A stretch of DNA of 64,000 bases from Lysobacter sp. TY2-98 (GTDB taxonomy: Bacteria > Pseudomonadota > Gammaproteobacteria > Xanthomonadales > Xanthomonadaceae): NCBI RefSeq assembly GCF_003367355.1, contig NZ_CP031413.1, positions 992,001 to 1,056,000 on the forward strand, written 5' to 3'. A model generated the notes under the pieces. The model had not been told where the DNA came from. It ran no database searches and saw nothing but the letters and a program-made list of their open reading frames with translations. Shown here piece after piece: positions 39,732 through 49,600 of this stretch. The translations under genes and the position numbers were made by a program. How positions within the stretch are numbered: the first letter of the stretch is position 1; every line of letters begins with the position of its first letter.

Positions 39732-40706
39732 ATGACCCAGCCGGCCCCGACCGGCGCCCGGACCGTCCGCGTCCCCGATGACCGCGACGGCCAGCGCCTC
39801 GACAACTTCCTGCTGGGCCAGCTCAAGGGCGCCCCGCGCTCGCTGGTCTACAAGCTGGTCCGGTCCGGCCAAGTCCGGGTGAACGGCGGTCGCGCCAAGG
39901 CCGACCGCAAGCTGGAGGCGGGCGACGAGGTCCGCATTCCGCCGGTGCGGCTGGCCGAGGAGGGTGAGAAAGCGCCGCCGCCCAAGGGCCTGCTGGCCGC
40001 GCTCGAAGCGGCGATCGTATTCGAGGACGCCCGTCTGCTCGCCCTCAACAAGCCGGCCGGGCTGGCCAGCCACGGCGGCAGCGGCATCAGCCACGGCGCG
40101 ATCGAGTCGCTGCGTGCGCTGCGTCCCGGCCAGACGCTGGAGCTGGTGCATCGTCTCGACCGCGATACCTCGGGGCTGCTCGTCGTCGCGAAGAAGCGTT
40201 CGGCGCTCGCCGAGTTGCAGGGGCTGATGCGGGAAGGGTCCGAAGCCGCGGGCGAAGCGTCGCGCCCCGACATCGAGAAGCGCTACCTCGCACTGCTGGT
40301 CGGCCGCATGCCCGACGGCACGATGTCGGTCGACGCGCCGCTGCACGTCGGTCTGCGCCAGGGCGGCGAGCGCCACGTGCAGGTCAATGCGGCGGGCAAA
40401 TCCTCGCTGAGCCACTTCCGGGTGCTCGAGCGTCGCGCCGGCCATTCGTACTGCGAGGTACGCATCGAGACCGGTCGCACGCACCAGATCCGCGTGCATT
40501 CGGCGCACATCGGCCATCCGGTCGCGGGTGACGACAAGTACGGCGATCCGGACGTCAACAAGCGCCTTCGCGAGCAGGCCGGCCTGAAGCGGATGTTCCT
40601 GCACGCGTCGACGCTGGAGTTCGCGCTGGATTCCGGGCGTACGCCTTACCTGCTCAACGCACCGCTCGCGCCCGAACTGATCGACGTGCTCGACCGCCTG
40701 CGCTGA
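39732..40706 (+). CDS. rluC: 23S rRNA pseudouridine synthase
   Basis: 324 residues. The N-terminal S4 RNA-binding domain (about 16-75, GQRLDNFLLGQL, LVYKLVRSGQVRVNGGRAK) is followed by the RluA-type catalytic domain with LVHRLDRDTSGLLVVAK, whose Asp after HRL is the nucleophile, and the later GRTHQIRVHSAHIGHPV. It is probably RluC (positions 955, 2504 and 2580 in E. coli), given the S4 domain and its position next to rne. It ends 9 bases before a convergent lipoprotein gene. Confidence 0.94.
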   Translation: MTQPAPTGARTVRVPDDRDGQRLDNFLLGQLKGAPRSLVYKLVRSGQVRVNGGRAKADRKLEAGDEVRIPPVRLAEEGEKAPPPKGLLAALEAAIVFEDARLLALNKPAGLASHGGSGISHGAIESLRALRPGQTLELVHRLDRDTSGLLVVAKKRSALAELQGLMREGSEAAGEASRPDIEKRYLALLVGRMPDGTMSVDAPLHVGLRQGGERHVQVNAAGKSSLSHFRVLERRAGHSYCEVRIETGRTHQIRVHSAHIGHPVAGDDKYGDPDVNKRLREQAGLKRMFLHASTLEFALDSGRTPYLLNAPLAPELIDVLDRLR

Positions 40707-40715
40707 GGCGCGGCG

Positions 40716-41132
40716 TCACTTCTTCTGCAGGGCTTCCACCGCGGCCTGCTCGCGGGCGTCGCAGGCTTCCGGGCGCTCGGACGGCACGTGGAACGTCATC
40801 GGCACGGTGATCCACTGCTGCGTCGGCTTCCCGGCCTGCAGCGCGGGATTGAACGTCCAGTCGCGCACCGCGGCTTCCGCCGACTTGTCGAGTTCCGCGC
40901 TGCCGCTGCCGGCAACGAGTTCGGTATTCGCGACGTGTCCGTCGACGCCGATCAGCACGCGCAACTGCACGGTGCCACCGACACCGGCGCAGGCGAGCGA
41001 TTCCGGATAGCCCGGCGGCGGCGTATTCACCGCCGACGGCGGGGCCGTGCGACCGACCGGCGCCGGCGGCACGTTCTGGCTGCACCCGGTGAGCGCAAAA
41101 ACAAGCCCGGTGGTCGCGATGAGGCGCTTCAT
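40716..41132 (-). CDS. Lipoprotein with TonB C-terminal domain
   Basis: 138 residues from the ATG at 41132. The signal peptide ends in the lipobox LTGC (Cys at about 17). After a short Pro-rich linker comes a TonB-C fold (YPESLACAGVGGTVQLRVLIGVDGHVANTELV, quoted in part; then AVRDWTFNPALQAGKP). A TonB domain anchored by lipid rather than by an N-terminal membrane helix cannot couple to ExbBD in the usual way, so the function is unclear. Its start is one base from the stop of the phhB gene upstream, and the two may be co-transcribed. Confidence 0.85.
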   Translation of the reverse strand: MKRLIATTGLVFALTGCSQNVPPAPVGRTAPPSAVNTPPPGYPESLACAGVGGTVQLRVLIGVDGHVANTELVAGSGSAELDKSAEAAVRDWTFNPALQAGKPTQQWITVPMTFHVPSERPEACDAREQAAVEALQKK

Positions 41133-41133
41133 G

Positions 41134-41469
41134 TCAGCGGACCAGCGCATCGGCCTTCGCCGCGCAGATGAAGTCGTTTTCGGACAGACCGCCGACGTCG
41201 TGCGTCGAATAGCGGACGACGCAGCGGTCGTAGTGCACGCCGAGGTCGGGATGGTGATCCTGCTCATGGGCGATGTACGCCAGCGCGTTGACGAACGCCA
41301 TGGTCCGGTAATAGTCCGGGAACCGGAACGTACGCGTGATGGCCTGGCCGTCCTCCACGAGCTTCCAATCCGGCAGGTCGCGCAGGATTTCGGCGACCTT
41401 CGACGGATCGATGCGGTGCTCGGCGCCGCGGCGCGGCGTGCAGTGTTGCTGGGCGAGGTTCGACGGCAT
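41134..41469 (-). CDS. phhB: Pterin-4a-carbinolamine dehydratase
   Basis: 111 residues, the family's size. It recycles 4a-hydroxytetrahydrobiopterin made by phenylalanine hydroxylase and can act as DCoH. The signature region is present: [18 protein letters not shown] with the catalytic His pair, then [23 protein letters not shown] (quoted across its length; key residues H and D). No phenylalanine hydroxylase gene is in the window. It is transcribed ahead of the TonB-C lipoprotein and divergent from nfuA. Confidence 0.95.
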   Translation of the reverse strand: MPSNLAQQHCTPRRGAEHRIDPSKVAEILRDLPDWKLVEDGQAITRTFRFPDYYRTMAFVNALAYIAHEQDHHPDLGVHYDRCVVRYSTHDVGGLSENDFICAAKADALVR

Positions 41470-41593
41470 GGGGCACTCCTGTCGCGTTCGTCGACGGACT
41501 CGTCGGCGGATGACTGAATCGGCCCCGTATGCCGGCGGTCGCCTCGTGAAAGCGGCGCGATGAAGCGGCAGGAGCCGTGGCTAGAATAGCCGG

Positions 41594-42190
41594 ATGATCG
41601 ATATTTCCGAATCCGCGCAGACCCACTTCCGTCGCCTCATCGAGCGCGAAGCGATTCCGGGCCTGGGCGTGCGGTTGTCGGCGATGGACGCGGGGACGCC
41701 ACGCGCCGACGTCCGCCTCGAATTCGCCGAGCCTGCCGACCTCCATGGTGACGAGTGGGCGATCGACTGCGACGGTTTCACGCTGTGGCTCGACGCGGCG
41801 AGCGTTCCGTACCTCGACGGCGCGAACATCGACTACGAAACGAAGGCGACCGGCGGGCAGCTGCAGATCCGCGCGCCCAAGATCAAGGGCGAAGCGCCGG
41901 GCGACAGCGCGAGCCTCGTCGACCGCGTGCGCTACGTGATCGACAACGAGGTGAATCCGCAGCTCGCCTCGCACCGGGGCCACGTCACGCTCGATTCGAT
42001 CGACGCCGAAGGTGTTGTCTACCTGCGCTTCGGCGGCGGCTGCCACGGCTGTGGCATGGCGGATGTGACGCTGAAGCAGGGCATCGAGCGGCAGCTGATC
42101 GACAAGGTGCCCGGCGTGACCGCGGTACGCGACGCCACGGACCACGCGACCGGCGCCGCACCGTACATCCCGCGCGATTCGGCGGCCTGA
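41594..42190 (+). CDS. nfuA: Fe-S cluster carrier protein NfuA
   Basis: 198 residues. The N-terminal degenerate A-type carrier domain (about 1-95, starting [17 protein letters not shown] and lacking cluster cysteines) is followed by a C-terminal Nfu domain with the cluster-binding CHGCGM motif (CxxC). It binds a [4Fe-4S] cluster between two monomers and passes it to target enzymes, notably under oxidative or iron stress. It is divergent from phhB. Confidence 0.96.
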   Translation: MIDISESAQTHFRRLIEREAIPGLGVRLSAMDAGTPRADVRLEFAEPADLHGDEWAIDCDGFTLWLDAASVPYLDGANIDYETKATGGQLQIRAPKIKGEAPGDSASLVDRVRYVIDNEVNPQLASHRGHVTLDSIDAEGVVYLRFGGGCHGCGMADVTLKQGIERQLIDKVPGVTAVRDATDHATGAAPYIPRDSAA

Positions 42191-42206
42191 CCGAACCGCG
42201 CCGGCA

Positions 42207-43985
42207 GTGACCACCGCCGCCGACATCATCGATGCACTGAACTCCCGCGCCGGGCCGCAAAGCCGCCTGCGCGCAGCGGCGCGTGTCAGCTGGAACGCGT
42301 GGCTCGATCGCTGGGCGCAGAAGCCGGGGCGCGTTACCGGCGCGCCGGTCGACGACGTGGTGGCGATCCTCGCGTCGCGCGAGCTCGCCTCACCGCCGCC
42401 GCGCGCGATCGCGCTGAACCGCTGGCAGGCATTCGGGACGCTGTGGCGTCAGCACTGGCATCCCGCGTCGAAGGACGAGCGCAGCTGGCGCTGGATCGCC
42501 GGCGGCGTCGACACGCTGTGGCACGTGTTCCTCGTCCTGATGCTGTTGATCATCACGGCGCTGCGCTTCGAGCCGCCCGTGCCGAAGGACGAAGAACAGG
42601 AAGCGGTGCAGGTCGAATACATCGGCCGCGGCACGCCAGCCGAGGAAGGTGGCGGGCCCGCGCCTTCGCCCGCGGCATCGCAGGCGGAATCGTCGCCATC
42701 GCGTGCGGCTGCGTCGCAAGCCGCTGCATCGGCGGCGAGTGCGGCGCCAGCGCAGACCACCGCGTCGTCGACCCCGGCACCGACGCAGTCGATCGACATG
42801 TCGAAGCCCTCGCCGTCGACCGAAACACCGACGTCGCCGGCGGCCACGCCGCCGCAGCCCGTCCAGGTCTCGAAGGTGGTGTCGCAGGAACCGCCCACGT
42901 TCACGTTGCCGCCGACGTCGCTACCGACGCAGGCGATCGAAACCGAACGCGCGGAAGTGCCCGAAGTGCGCGTCATGCCGATTCCCGAACTCGCACGCGC
43001 GCCTGAGCTCAACGTGCCGACGCCACGCGTCGACATCGAACCGGTACAGACGAACGCGCCGAGCATCGTGACGCGTGACATCCCCGAAGCGGTGCGTCTG
43101 CCCTCGATGAGCGCGACGGTGACGCCGACCGTCGAAACACCGCGCGCCCAGGCGCAGTCGGTCGACGTGCAGGCACGCAATATTCCGGAACGCGCGAGCG
43201 CCGCATCGAACGCGGCGGCGACGAGCGCGACGGCAAGTTCCGCGCCCGCGAGCACCGGGACGCAGGCGTCGACTGCGCCGGGCCCGTCGACCAAACCCAA
43301 CGCGTCGAGTGCGGCGTCGAGCGCGACGGGCACGTCGCCGGGTACTGCGGCAGCGGGTCCCACGACGGCGAGCCCGAGCGCGGGCGTCGGCACCGGCCCG
43401 AAGTCGACGCCAGCGCCCGGATCGTGGGCGACATCCAAGCGAGGCGACGACTGGGGGCAGGGCGACAAGAACCGGCCCGGCAACAGCCTGTACGACAGCA
43501 ACGGGCGACCGAATCTCGCGCCCGGCCCAGGCTCGGCATCGGCGGGACATCCGCCCGGCATGATCACGCAGGAGATCAAGGATCTCGATCGCGCCGGCAC
43601 CTGGCTCAAGCGCAAACCGAATCCGTACGAGCCAACGCGCTGGGATCGCGTGTGGCGTCCGAACGAGACGCTGCTCGAGGACTGGGTCGACAAGGGCGTC
43701 AAGCAGGTCGGCATTCCGATTCCGGGCACGAACAAGCGCATCGTCTGCATCATTTCGATCCTGCAGTTCGGTGGCGGTTGCGATATCTCCGATCCGAACC
43801 TGCAGGAGCAGCCTGCGGTCGCCCGTCCACCGCCGGATGTGCCGTTCAAACCGTCGCTGCAGGAAAACAACGGCGCGACCTGGGACAAGGACGGCAAGGC
43901 ACCGCCGCCGCCCAAGCTGCCGGGGATGTTCGCGCCGCCGAAGTCGGGCGTGCCGCCGGGAACGACCACGAACGACGGCGGTTGA
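42207..43985 (+). CDS. Single-pass envelope protein with long Ser/Ala/Thr/Pro-rich region
   Basis: 592 residues, probably starting at the GTG at 42207, 16 bases after nfuA. The cytoplasmic N-terminus (about 1-105) contains WNAWLDRWAQKPG and a Trp-rich stretch. One membrane helix lies at about 107-126 (LWHVFLVLMLLIITALRF). About 300 residues of low-complexity A/S/T/P-rich sequence follow, and then a more ordered C-terminal domain (about 450-560; LARKPNPYEPTRWDRVW-like, KRIVCIISILQFGGGCDIS) with two cysteines. It resembles the so-called transmembrane repetitive proteins annotated in Xanthomonas. The linker is TonB-like but no TonB C-terminal fold is evident. The function is unknown. Confidence 0.75.
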   Translation: MTTAADIIDALNSRAGPQSRLRAAARVSWNAWLDRWAQKPGRVTGAPVDDVVAILASRELASPPPRAIALNRWQAFGTLWRQHWHPASKDERSWRWIAGGVDTLWHVFLVLMLLIITALRFEPPVPKDEEQEAVQVEYIGRGTPAEEGGGPAPSPAASQAESSPSRAAASQAAASAASAAPAQTTASSTPAPTQSIDMSKPSPSTETPTSPAATPPQPVQVSKVVSQEPPTFTLPPTSLPTQAIETERAEVPEVRVMPIPELARAPELNVPTPRVDIEPVQTNAPSIVTRDIPEAVRLPSMSATVTPTVETPRAQAQSVDVQARNIPERASAASNAAATSATASSAPASTGTQASTAPGPSTKPNASSAASSATGTSPGTAAAGPTTASPSAGVGTGPKSTPAPGSWATSKRGDDWGQGDKNRPGNSLYDSNGRPNLAPGPGSASAGHPPGMITQEIKDLDRAGTWLKRKPNPYEPTRWDRVWRPNETLLEDWVDKGVKQVGIPIPGTNKRIVCIISILQFGGGCDISDPNLQEQPAVARPPPDVPFKPSLQENNGATWDKDGKAPPPPKLPGMFAPPKSGVPPGTTTNDGG

Positions 43986-44354
43986 GCGCGCCGGCCGTTC
44001 GTGCGCGTGGCGTGCGATGCGGTCAGGTGCATTGGTTGCGCGGCCGCTGTGCGATCGGTTCCTGCGTCGACGTGTCTTGAATGCCTGAATCGACGGGTTG
44101 CGACGCGCTGACGTTGCGGCGTCGTGTGAGCGATGTCAGTTCGTCGCGCTGTCGATGTCACGGCGAATGCGACGTCGTCGTGCGACGTAGCCCCGATCAG
44201 TCGAGCGCTTGCGACGCTACCTGCGTGTATTCGCAGGGCGATACGGCGCGAACGAAACCCTCGACTGCGACGCTGGATGCTCGCCTCAAAGATCATTCGT
44301 CGCGCGACAAACATCTCGGTCGATGCACTCCGCAACACGAGGTCGAAAACGCGA
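43986..44354. other. Intergenic region without supported genes
   Basis: About 370 bases between the envelope protein gene and the convergent cytochrome genes. Several short frames are open on both strands but all are Arg/Ser/Cys-rich shadows. TCG/CGA-rich short motifs recur, with no obvious repeat unit. Confidence 0.35.
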
Positions 44355-44377
44355 ACGGCCCGCATTGCGCGGGCCGT
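44355..44377 (-). terminator. Terminator of the cytochrome c operon
   Basis: A 9-bp perfect stem (44355-44363 with 44369-44377) with a 5-base loop. On the minus strand it is followed by a T-containing stretch (GCGTTTTCG). It lies 26 bases past the stop of the distal cytochrome gene. Confidence 0.65.
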
Positions 44378-44402
44378 CCGGTGCATCGATGGCAACAGGA
44401 AA

Positions 44403-44858
44403 TTACTTGCCCGTGCCTTCGTGCTCGTGCAGGTCGTAGACCTTGCGCTCGCGTGACGCGAAGTATGCGGCGAGGTCGGCGATGTCCTGGTCCTTCAGTT
44501 CCTTCGCCTGCGCAGCCATCAGCGAGTTCTGGCGACGACCGTCGCGGTACATCTCCAGCGCGTTCGCGACGTAGTCGGCGTACTGGCCGGCGAGGTAGGG
44601 GTAGCTGGCGTCGATCGGCGCCGCGCCTTCCTTGCCGTGGCACTCGATGCAGGCCTGGCCCGTGCCCGCCTGCTTGGTCGTTGCGAACTTTTCGCCGGCG
44701 GCGATGTTGCCGTCCGGCAGACCGGCGGAGGAATGCTCGGACACCGGCGCTTCGGCTTCGGCGGCCTTGCCTTCTTCGGTCTTCTGCGGACCGCAGGCGG
44801 TGAGGAGCAGGGCGATGGCGAGGGCGAGGCTGCCCGGCAGCAGTCGGTTGATCGTCAT
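44403..44858 (-). CDS. c-type cytochrome lipoprotein
   Basis: 151 residues from the ATG at 44858. The signal peptide ends in a lipobox (LLLTACG, Cys at about 22), so the protein is probably anchored in a membrane. A single heme site CIECH (CxxCH) and a distal Met candidate in QNSLMAAQAKEL define a class I, c4/c5-like domain. The start is 8 bases after a second cytochrome gene. The pair resembles small electron carriers that feed a terminal oxidase, but none is adjacent. Confidence 0.92.
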   Translation of the reverse strand: MTINRLLPGSLALAIALLLTACGPQKTEEGKAAEAEAPVSEHSSAGLPDGNIAAGEKFATTKQAGTGQACIECHGKEGAAPIDASYPYLAGQYADYVANALEMYRDGRRQNSLMAAQAKELKDQDIADLAAYFASRERKVYDLHEHEGTGK

Positions 44859-44866
44859 GGTCGGGC

Positions 44867-45259
44867 TCACTTCAGGCTCGAAACGTAGGCGGCGATGTCG
44901 GCGATGTCCTGCTCCGAGAAGCTCTGCGCCTGCGCCTGCATGGTCGGGTGCTTGCGCGTGCCCTGCTTGTAGCCGGTCAGCGCGTTGATCAGGAACTGCT
45001 CGTTCTGACCCGCGATCCGCGGCACGTGGTAGTTCGGGTACGCGTTCTTGTAGCCGGTGACGCCGTGGCAGCCCCTGCACGTATAGATGAGCTCGCGACC
45101 GCGGGCGGCATCGCCCTTCACGGGCGCGGCGGCGGGAGTCGCGGCCGGGGTGGCGGCGGGAGCAGCCGTCTCGGCGGCCGGGGCGGGGGTCTGCTGGGCA
45201 TGCGCGCCGACGGCGAGCAGCGTGGTCAGGGCGAGGGCGGCGATCGTCAGCGGTCGCAT
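44867..45259 (-). CDS. Periplasmic c-type cytochrome
   Basis: 130 residues from the ATG at 45259. A cleavable signal peptide (MRPLTIAALALTTLLAVGAHAQ) and an Ala/Pro-rich linker precede one heme site CRGCHG and a distal Met in KHPTMQAQAQSF. It is a class I cytochrome like those in c4/c5 tandem proteins. It is the promoter-proximal gene of the two-cytochrome operon; the two proteins are similar in layout (same C-terminal QDIADIAAY / QDIADLAAY helix), suggesting a duplication. Confidence 0.92.
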   Translation of the reverse strand: MRPLTIAALALTTLLAVGAHAQQTPAPAAETAAPAATPAATPAAAPVKGDAARGRELIYTCRGCHGVTGYKNAYPNYHVPRIAGQNEQFLINALTGYKQGTRKHPTMQAQAQSFSEQDIADIAAYVSSLK

Positions 45260-45539
45260 GTTGGGGTCCGCGGTTCTCGTTCGGGCAGTGAGGAGATGCG
45301 ACGCCGGGGCGTGCGCACAAGCGGCCGAGTATAGCCTGCAGCCTTCATTTCGACGACGGTCGGCGTCGATCCGGTGCTCTGGAACGCGTCTGATAGCGGT
45401 TCGGCTGCGCGGTCGTCGGCGTGCCATCGGCACCCGTGACCTTCGGCGCATGGGCGGTGTGAAGATGGGTGATATACCTATGTACAACACCGGCGTACTG
45501 CCCCGTATTTCCCGACATCGCCTCGAAGGACTCTTTCCG

Positions 45540-46652
45540 ATGCGCACCCTTTTCGCCCCGCGCGCCCGTACGGCCCGCCTCGCTCTCGTCCTGTTGCCCT
45601 GCCTGGTCCTCGCGGCCTGCAAGGGCGGCGCCAAGCCCGAGGGCGAGGGCCCGGACGGCAAGAAGAAGGGACCGGACGCCATCCCGGTCGAGGTCGCGCT
45701 GGTGACCACGCGTCCCATCGCCGCCAGCTACACCGGCACCGCGCCGCTGGAGCCGCGCAGCGAGGCCCAGGTCGTCGCCAAGACGTCCGGTGTCGCGCTC
45801 GCGGTGTTCGCCGAAGAAGGGCAGGCGGTGCGCGCCGGGCAGACGCTGGTGCGCCTCGATGCCTCGCGCGCCGCATTGCAGGCCGCGCAGACCTCCGCGC
45901 AGATGCGCAAGCTCGAAGCGAACTACTCGCGCTCGCAGCAGCTGTCCGCGCAGAAGCTGATCTCGGCCAACGACATCGACCAGCTGAAGTTCGACCTCGA
46001 GAACGCGCGCGCCGCCAACCGCCTCGCCAATCTCGAGCTGTCGTACGCGAACGTGGTCGCGCCGATTTCCGGGGTGATCGCACAGCGCTCGATCAAGGCG
46101 GGCAATTTCGTGCAGATCAACACGCCGATCTTCCGCATCGTCGACACTTCGCATCTCGAGGCCGTGCTCAACGTGCCGGAGCGCGAGATGGCGACGCTCA
46201 AGGCGGGTCTGCCGGTGCAGCTGCAGGTCGACGCGCTGCCGGGTCGGCCGTTCACCGGCAAGGTCGATCGCGTTGCGCCCGTCGTCGATTCGGGCAGCGG
46301 CACGTTCCGCGTCATCTGCGCGTTCGACGGCGGTGGCACGCTTCAGCCGGGCATGTTCGGCCGCATCCGCATCGACTACGACCAGCGCACGAACGCGCTC
46401 GTCGTGCCGCGCGTCGCGCTGCTGGAAGACGATGCCGATCCGGCGGTCTACGTCGTGCGCGGCAAGAAGGCCGTGCGCGTGCCGGTGAAGCTCGGCTACA
46501 CCGAAGGCGGCTGGATGGAGATCCGTTCGGGACTGAAGACGGGTGAGCAGGTCGTCGTCGCCGGCAAGACCGCGCTTCGCGAAGGCAGCGAAGTGCAGGT
46601 GCTGCCCGCGTCCGCCGCTGGCGCCGCCAGCACGTCCGTCGCGGCGCGCTGA
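45540..46652 (+). CDS. RND efflux periplasmic adaptor (membrane fusion protein)
   Basis: 370 residues from the ATG at 45540; the frame is open far upstream but that part is antisense of the cytochromes. A lipoprotein signal (VLAACKGG, Cys at about 27) anchors it to the inner membrane. Order: beta-barrel/lipoyl half (SGVALAVFAEEGQAVRAGQTLVRLD, quoted in part), alpha hairpin (about 110-175), second lipoyl half (YANVVAPISGVIAQR) and a C-terminal membrane-proximal domain. It links the RND pumps encoded downstream to an outer-membrane channel that is not encoded in this operon. Confidence 0.94.
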   Translation: MRTLFAPRARTARLALVLLPCLVLAACKGGAKPEGEGPDGKKKGPDAIPVEVALVTTRPIAASYTGTAPLEPRSEAQVVAKTSGVALAVFAEEGQAVRAGQTLVRLDASRAALQAAQTSAQMRKLEANYSRSQQLSAQKLISANDIDQLKFDLENARAANRLANLELSYANVVAPISGVIAQRSIKAGNFVQINTPIFRIVDTSHLEAVLNVPEREMATLKAGLPVQLQVDALPGRPFTGKVDRVAPVVDSGSGTFRVICAFDGGGTLQPGMFGRIRIDYDQRTNALVVPRVALLEDDADPAVYVVRGKKAVRVPVKLGYTEGGWMEIRSGLKTGEQVVVAGKTALREGSEVQVLPASAAGAASTSVAAR

Positions 46653-46663
46653 GGAGCCGCACC

Positions 46664-49600
46664 ATGTCCGACTCCCCGCATTCGCTGCCGGACGCGATGT
46701 CGCCGAAGGGCGGCATCGTGGAATTCGCAGTACGACGTCGCGTCACCGTCTTCATGGCGATGCTCACGTTCGTGCTGTTTGGCGTCATCGCGCTGCGCGA
46801 GCTCAAGGTCAATCTGCTGCCTGACCTCAGCTATCCGACGCTGACGGTGCGCACTGAATATGAAGGTGCGGCGCCGGCGGAAGTGGAGACGCTGATCTCC
46901 GAGCCGGTCGAGGAGGCGCTGGGCGTGGTGAAGAACCTGCGCAAGCTGCGCAGCGTGTCGCGCACCGGCCAGAGCGATGTCGTGCTCGAGTTCGCCTGGG
47001 GCACCGACATGGACCAGGCCAGTCTCGAAGTGCGCGACAAGATCGAGACGCTGCAGCTTCCGCTGGAAGCGAAGCCGCCGGTGCTGCTGCGCTTCAATCC
47101 GTCGACCGAGCCGGTGCTGCGCCTCGCACTCACGGCGAAGAACGCGGCGGAAGGCGATTCGGTGCGCCGTCTGACCGAGCTGCGCCGTTACGCCGACGAA
47201 GATCTGAAAAAGAAGCTCGAGCCGGTCGACGGCGTCGCTGCGGTGAAGGTGGGCGGCGGTCTCGAGGACGAAATCCAGGTCGAGATCGACCAGCAGAAGC
47301 TCGCGCAGCTCGGCCTGTCGATCGACACCGTGATCCAGCGCCTCGGGCAGGAGAACGTCAACGTCTCCGGTGGTCGCCTGGAAGAGGGCACGCAGCGGTA
47401 CCTCGTGCGCACCGTCAACCAGTTCCAGACCGTGGACGAAATCCGCGACATGCTGGTGACGACGTCGGCGGCCGGTGGCGGCGCGGCGGCCAGTGCCGCG
47501 GCCGAAATGGCGCGCGTCGCTGCAGCGACGGGCAATGCGAGCGCGATGGCGGCCGCGGCGTCGGTGCAGAGCGCCTCGTCCGGTTCGTCGACGCCGGCCA
47601 ACGGCATGCCGGTGCGACTGAAGGACATCGCGACGGTGACGCAGGGCTTCAAGGAACGCGAGTCCGTGATCCGCCTCGGCGGTCGTGAAGCCGTCGAGCT
47701 CGCGATCTACAAGGAAGGCGACGCCAATACGGTCGCCACCGCGGATGCGGTCGAGAAGAAGCTCAAGGAAATCCGCGAGCGCATGCCGGAAGACGTCGAA
47801 CTCACGACGATCGACGACCAGTCGCAGTTCATCCGCAACGCGATTTCCAGCGTGAAGGAAGACGCGGTGATCGGTGGCGCGCTCGCCATCCTCATCATCT
47901 TCCTGTTCCTGCGCGACGGCTGGAGCACGTTTGTGGTGGCGCTGTCGCTGCCGGTGTCGATCATCACGACGTTCTTCTTCATGGGTCGCTTCGGGCTCAG
48001 CCTCAACGTGATGTCGCTCGGCGGCCTCGCGCTGGCGACGGGCCTGGTCGTCGACGACTCGATCGTCGTGCTCGAAAGCATCGCCAAGGCGCGCGAACGC
48101 GGGCTGGGCGTGCTGCAGGCCGCGGTGCAGGGCACGCGTGAAGTGAGCATGGCGGTGGTCGCGTCGACACTGACCACGATCTCGGTGTTCCTGCCGCTCG
48201 TGTTCGTGCAGGGCATCGCGGGCCAGCTTTTCCGCGACCAGGCACTGACCGTAGCCGTCGCGATCGCGATCTCGCTGGTCGTCTCGATGACGCTGATCCC
48301 GATGCTGAGCGCGCTGCAGGCGCGTGCCAGCGAGCTCGATGATTCCGAGCCCGCGCCGGAGCACTCGGTCGACGTCTCGCTCTTCCGCGACGCCGTGCTG
48401 ATCCCCTGGCGTCGCGTGCGGAACCGCGCCCTCGGCGCGCTGCTCACGCTCGTTGCGTTGCCGGTCACGGCGCTGGTCGGCACCTACCGGGTCATCCGCA
48501 GTCGTCCCAATCTGTATCGTTGGCCGTTGCGTTCGACGATGCGGACCGCGTTCGCGATTCCGTTGTGGGTGCTGCTGCTGCCCGTGCGCCTGATCGCGCT
48601 GCCCTTGTGGATGGTGGGTCTGATCATCCGTTCGCTCACCGGCCCGCTGTTCTTCGGCGCGGCGTGGGCAGGACAGCGCGGCTGGCGCCGGACGGGCACG
48701 GGTGTCGTCGCTCCGGTGATGGTGACCGCGAGCAAGGGCGCGATGTGGGTGTACGAGCGCGCGGAGCGTCGTTACATCGAGCTGCTGCCGGCGGCGCTCA
48801 AGCGTCCCGCACTGGTACTCGGTTTCGCCGCCGTGGCGTTCGCGCTCACGCTCGCGGCGATTCCGCTGCTCGGTGCGGACCTCATCCCGCAGCTCGCGCA
48901 GGATCGCTTCGAGATGACGGTCAAGCTGCCGCCGGGCACGCCGCTGCGCGAGACCGATGCGATCGTGCGTCGCCTGCAGCAGGAGCACGAGAAGGACTCG
49001 GGCATCAAATCGCTGTTCGGTGTGAGCGGCAGCGGCACGCGCCTCGACGCGAACCCGACCGAGAGCGGCGAGAACATCGGCAAGATCACCGTGGTGATGG
49101 CCGACGGCGGCAGTCGCGAAGTCGAAGCGACGGAAACCGACAAGCTGCGTGCGTCGATCGCCGGCGTCTCGCAGGCGCAGGTCGACTTCCGTCGTCCGCA
49201 GCTCTTCAGCTTCTCGGCGCCGCTCGAAATCGAGCTGCGCGGCAGCGATCTCGACAGCCTGCGGGTGGCGGGCGACCGCCTGACCAAGCTGCTCCGCGCG
49301 AACCCACACTACGCCGACGTGAAGTCGACGGTGGAGCAGGGTTTCCCGGAAGTGCAGATCCGCTTCGACCAGGAGCGGGCCGCCGCACTCGGCCTCACCA
49401 CGCGCCAGATCGCCGACGCGGTGGTCAAGAAGGTGCGCGGTGACGTCGCGACGCGCTATAGCTTCCGCGATCGCAAGATCGACGTGCTGGTGCGTGCCAG
49501 CGAGGGCGATCGCGCCTCGGTGGACAGCATCCGTCGCCTGATCGTGAACCCGGGTAACGGTCGTGCGCCGGTGACGCTGGAGTCCGTCGCCGACGTGGTG

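Noticed and set aside
42449..44395. Minus-strand frame of 648 codons opposite the envelope protein gene
   Set aside because: It is antisense of the A/S/T/P-rich coding sequence and has no signal, motif or ribosome binding site.
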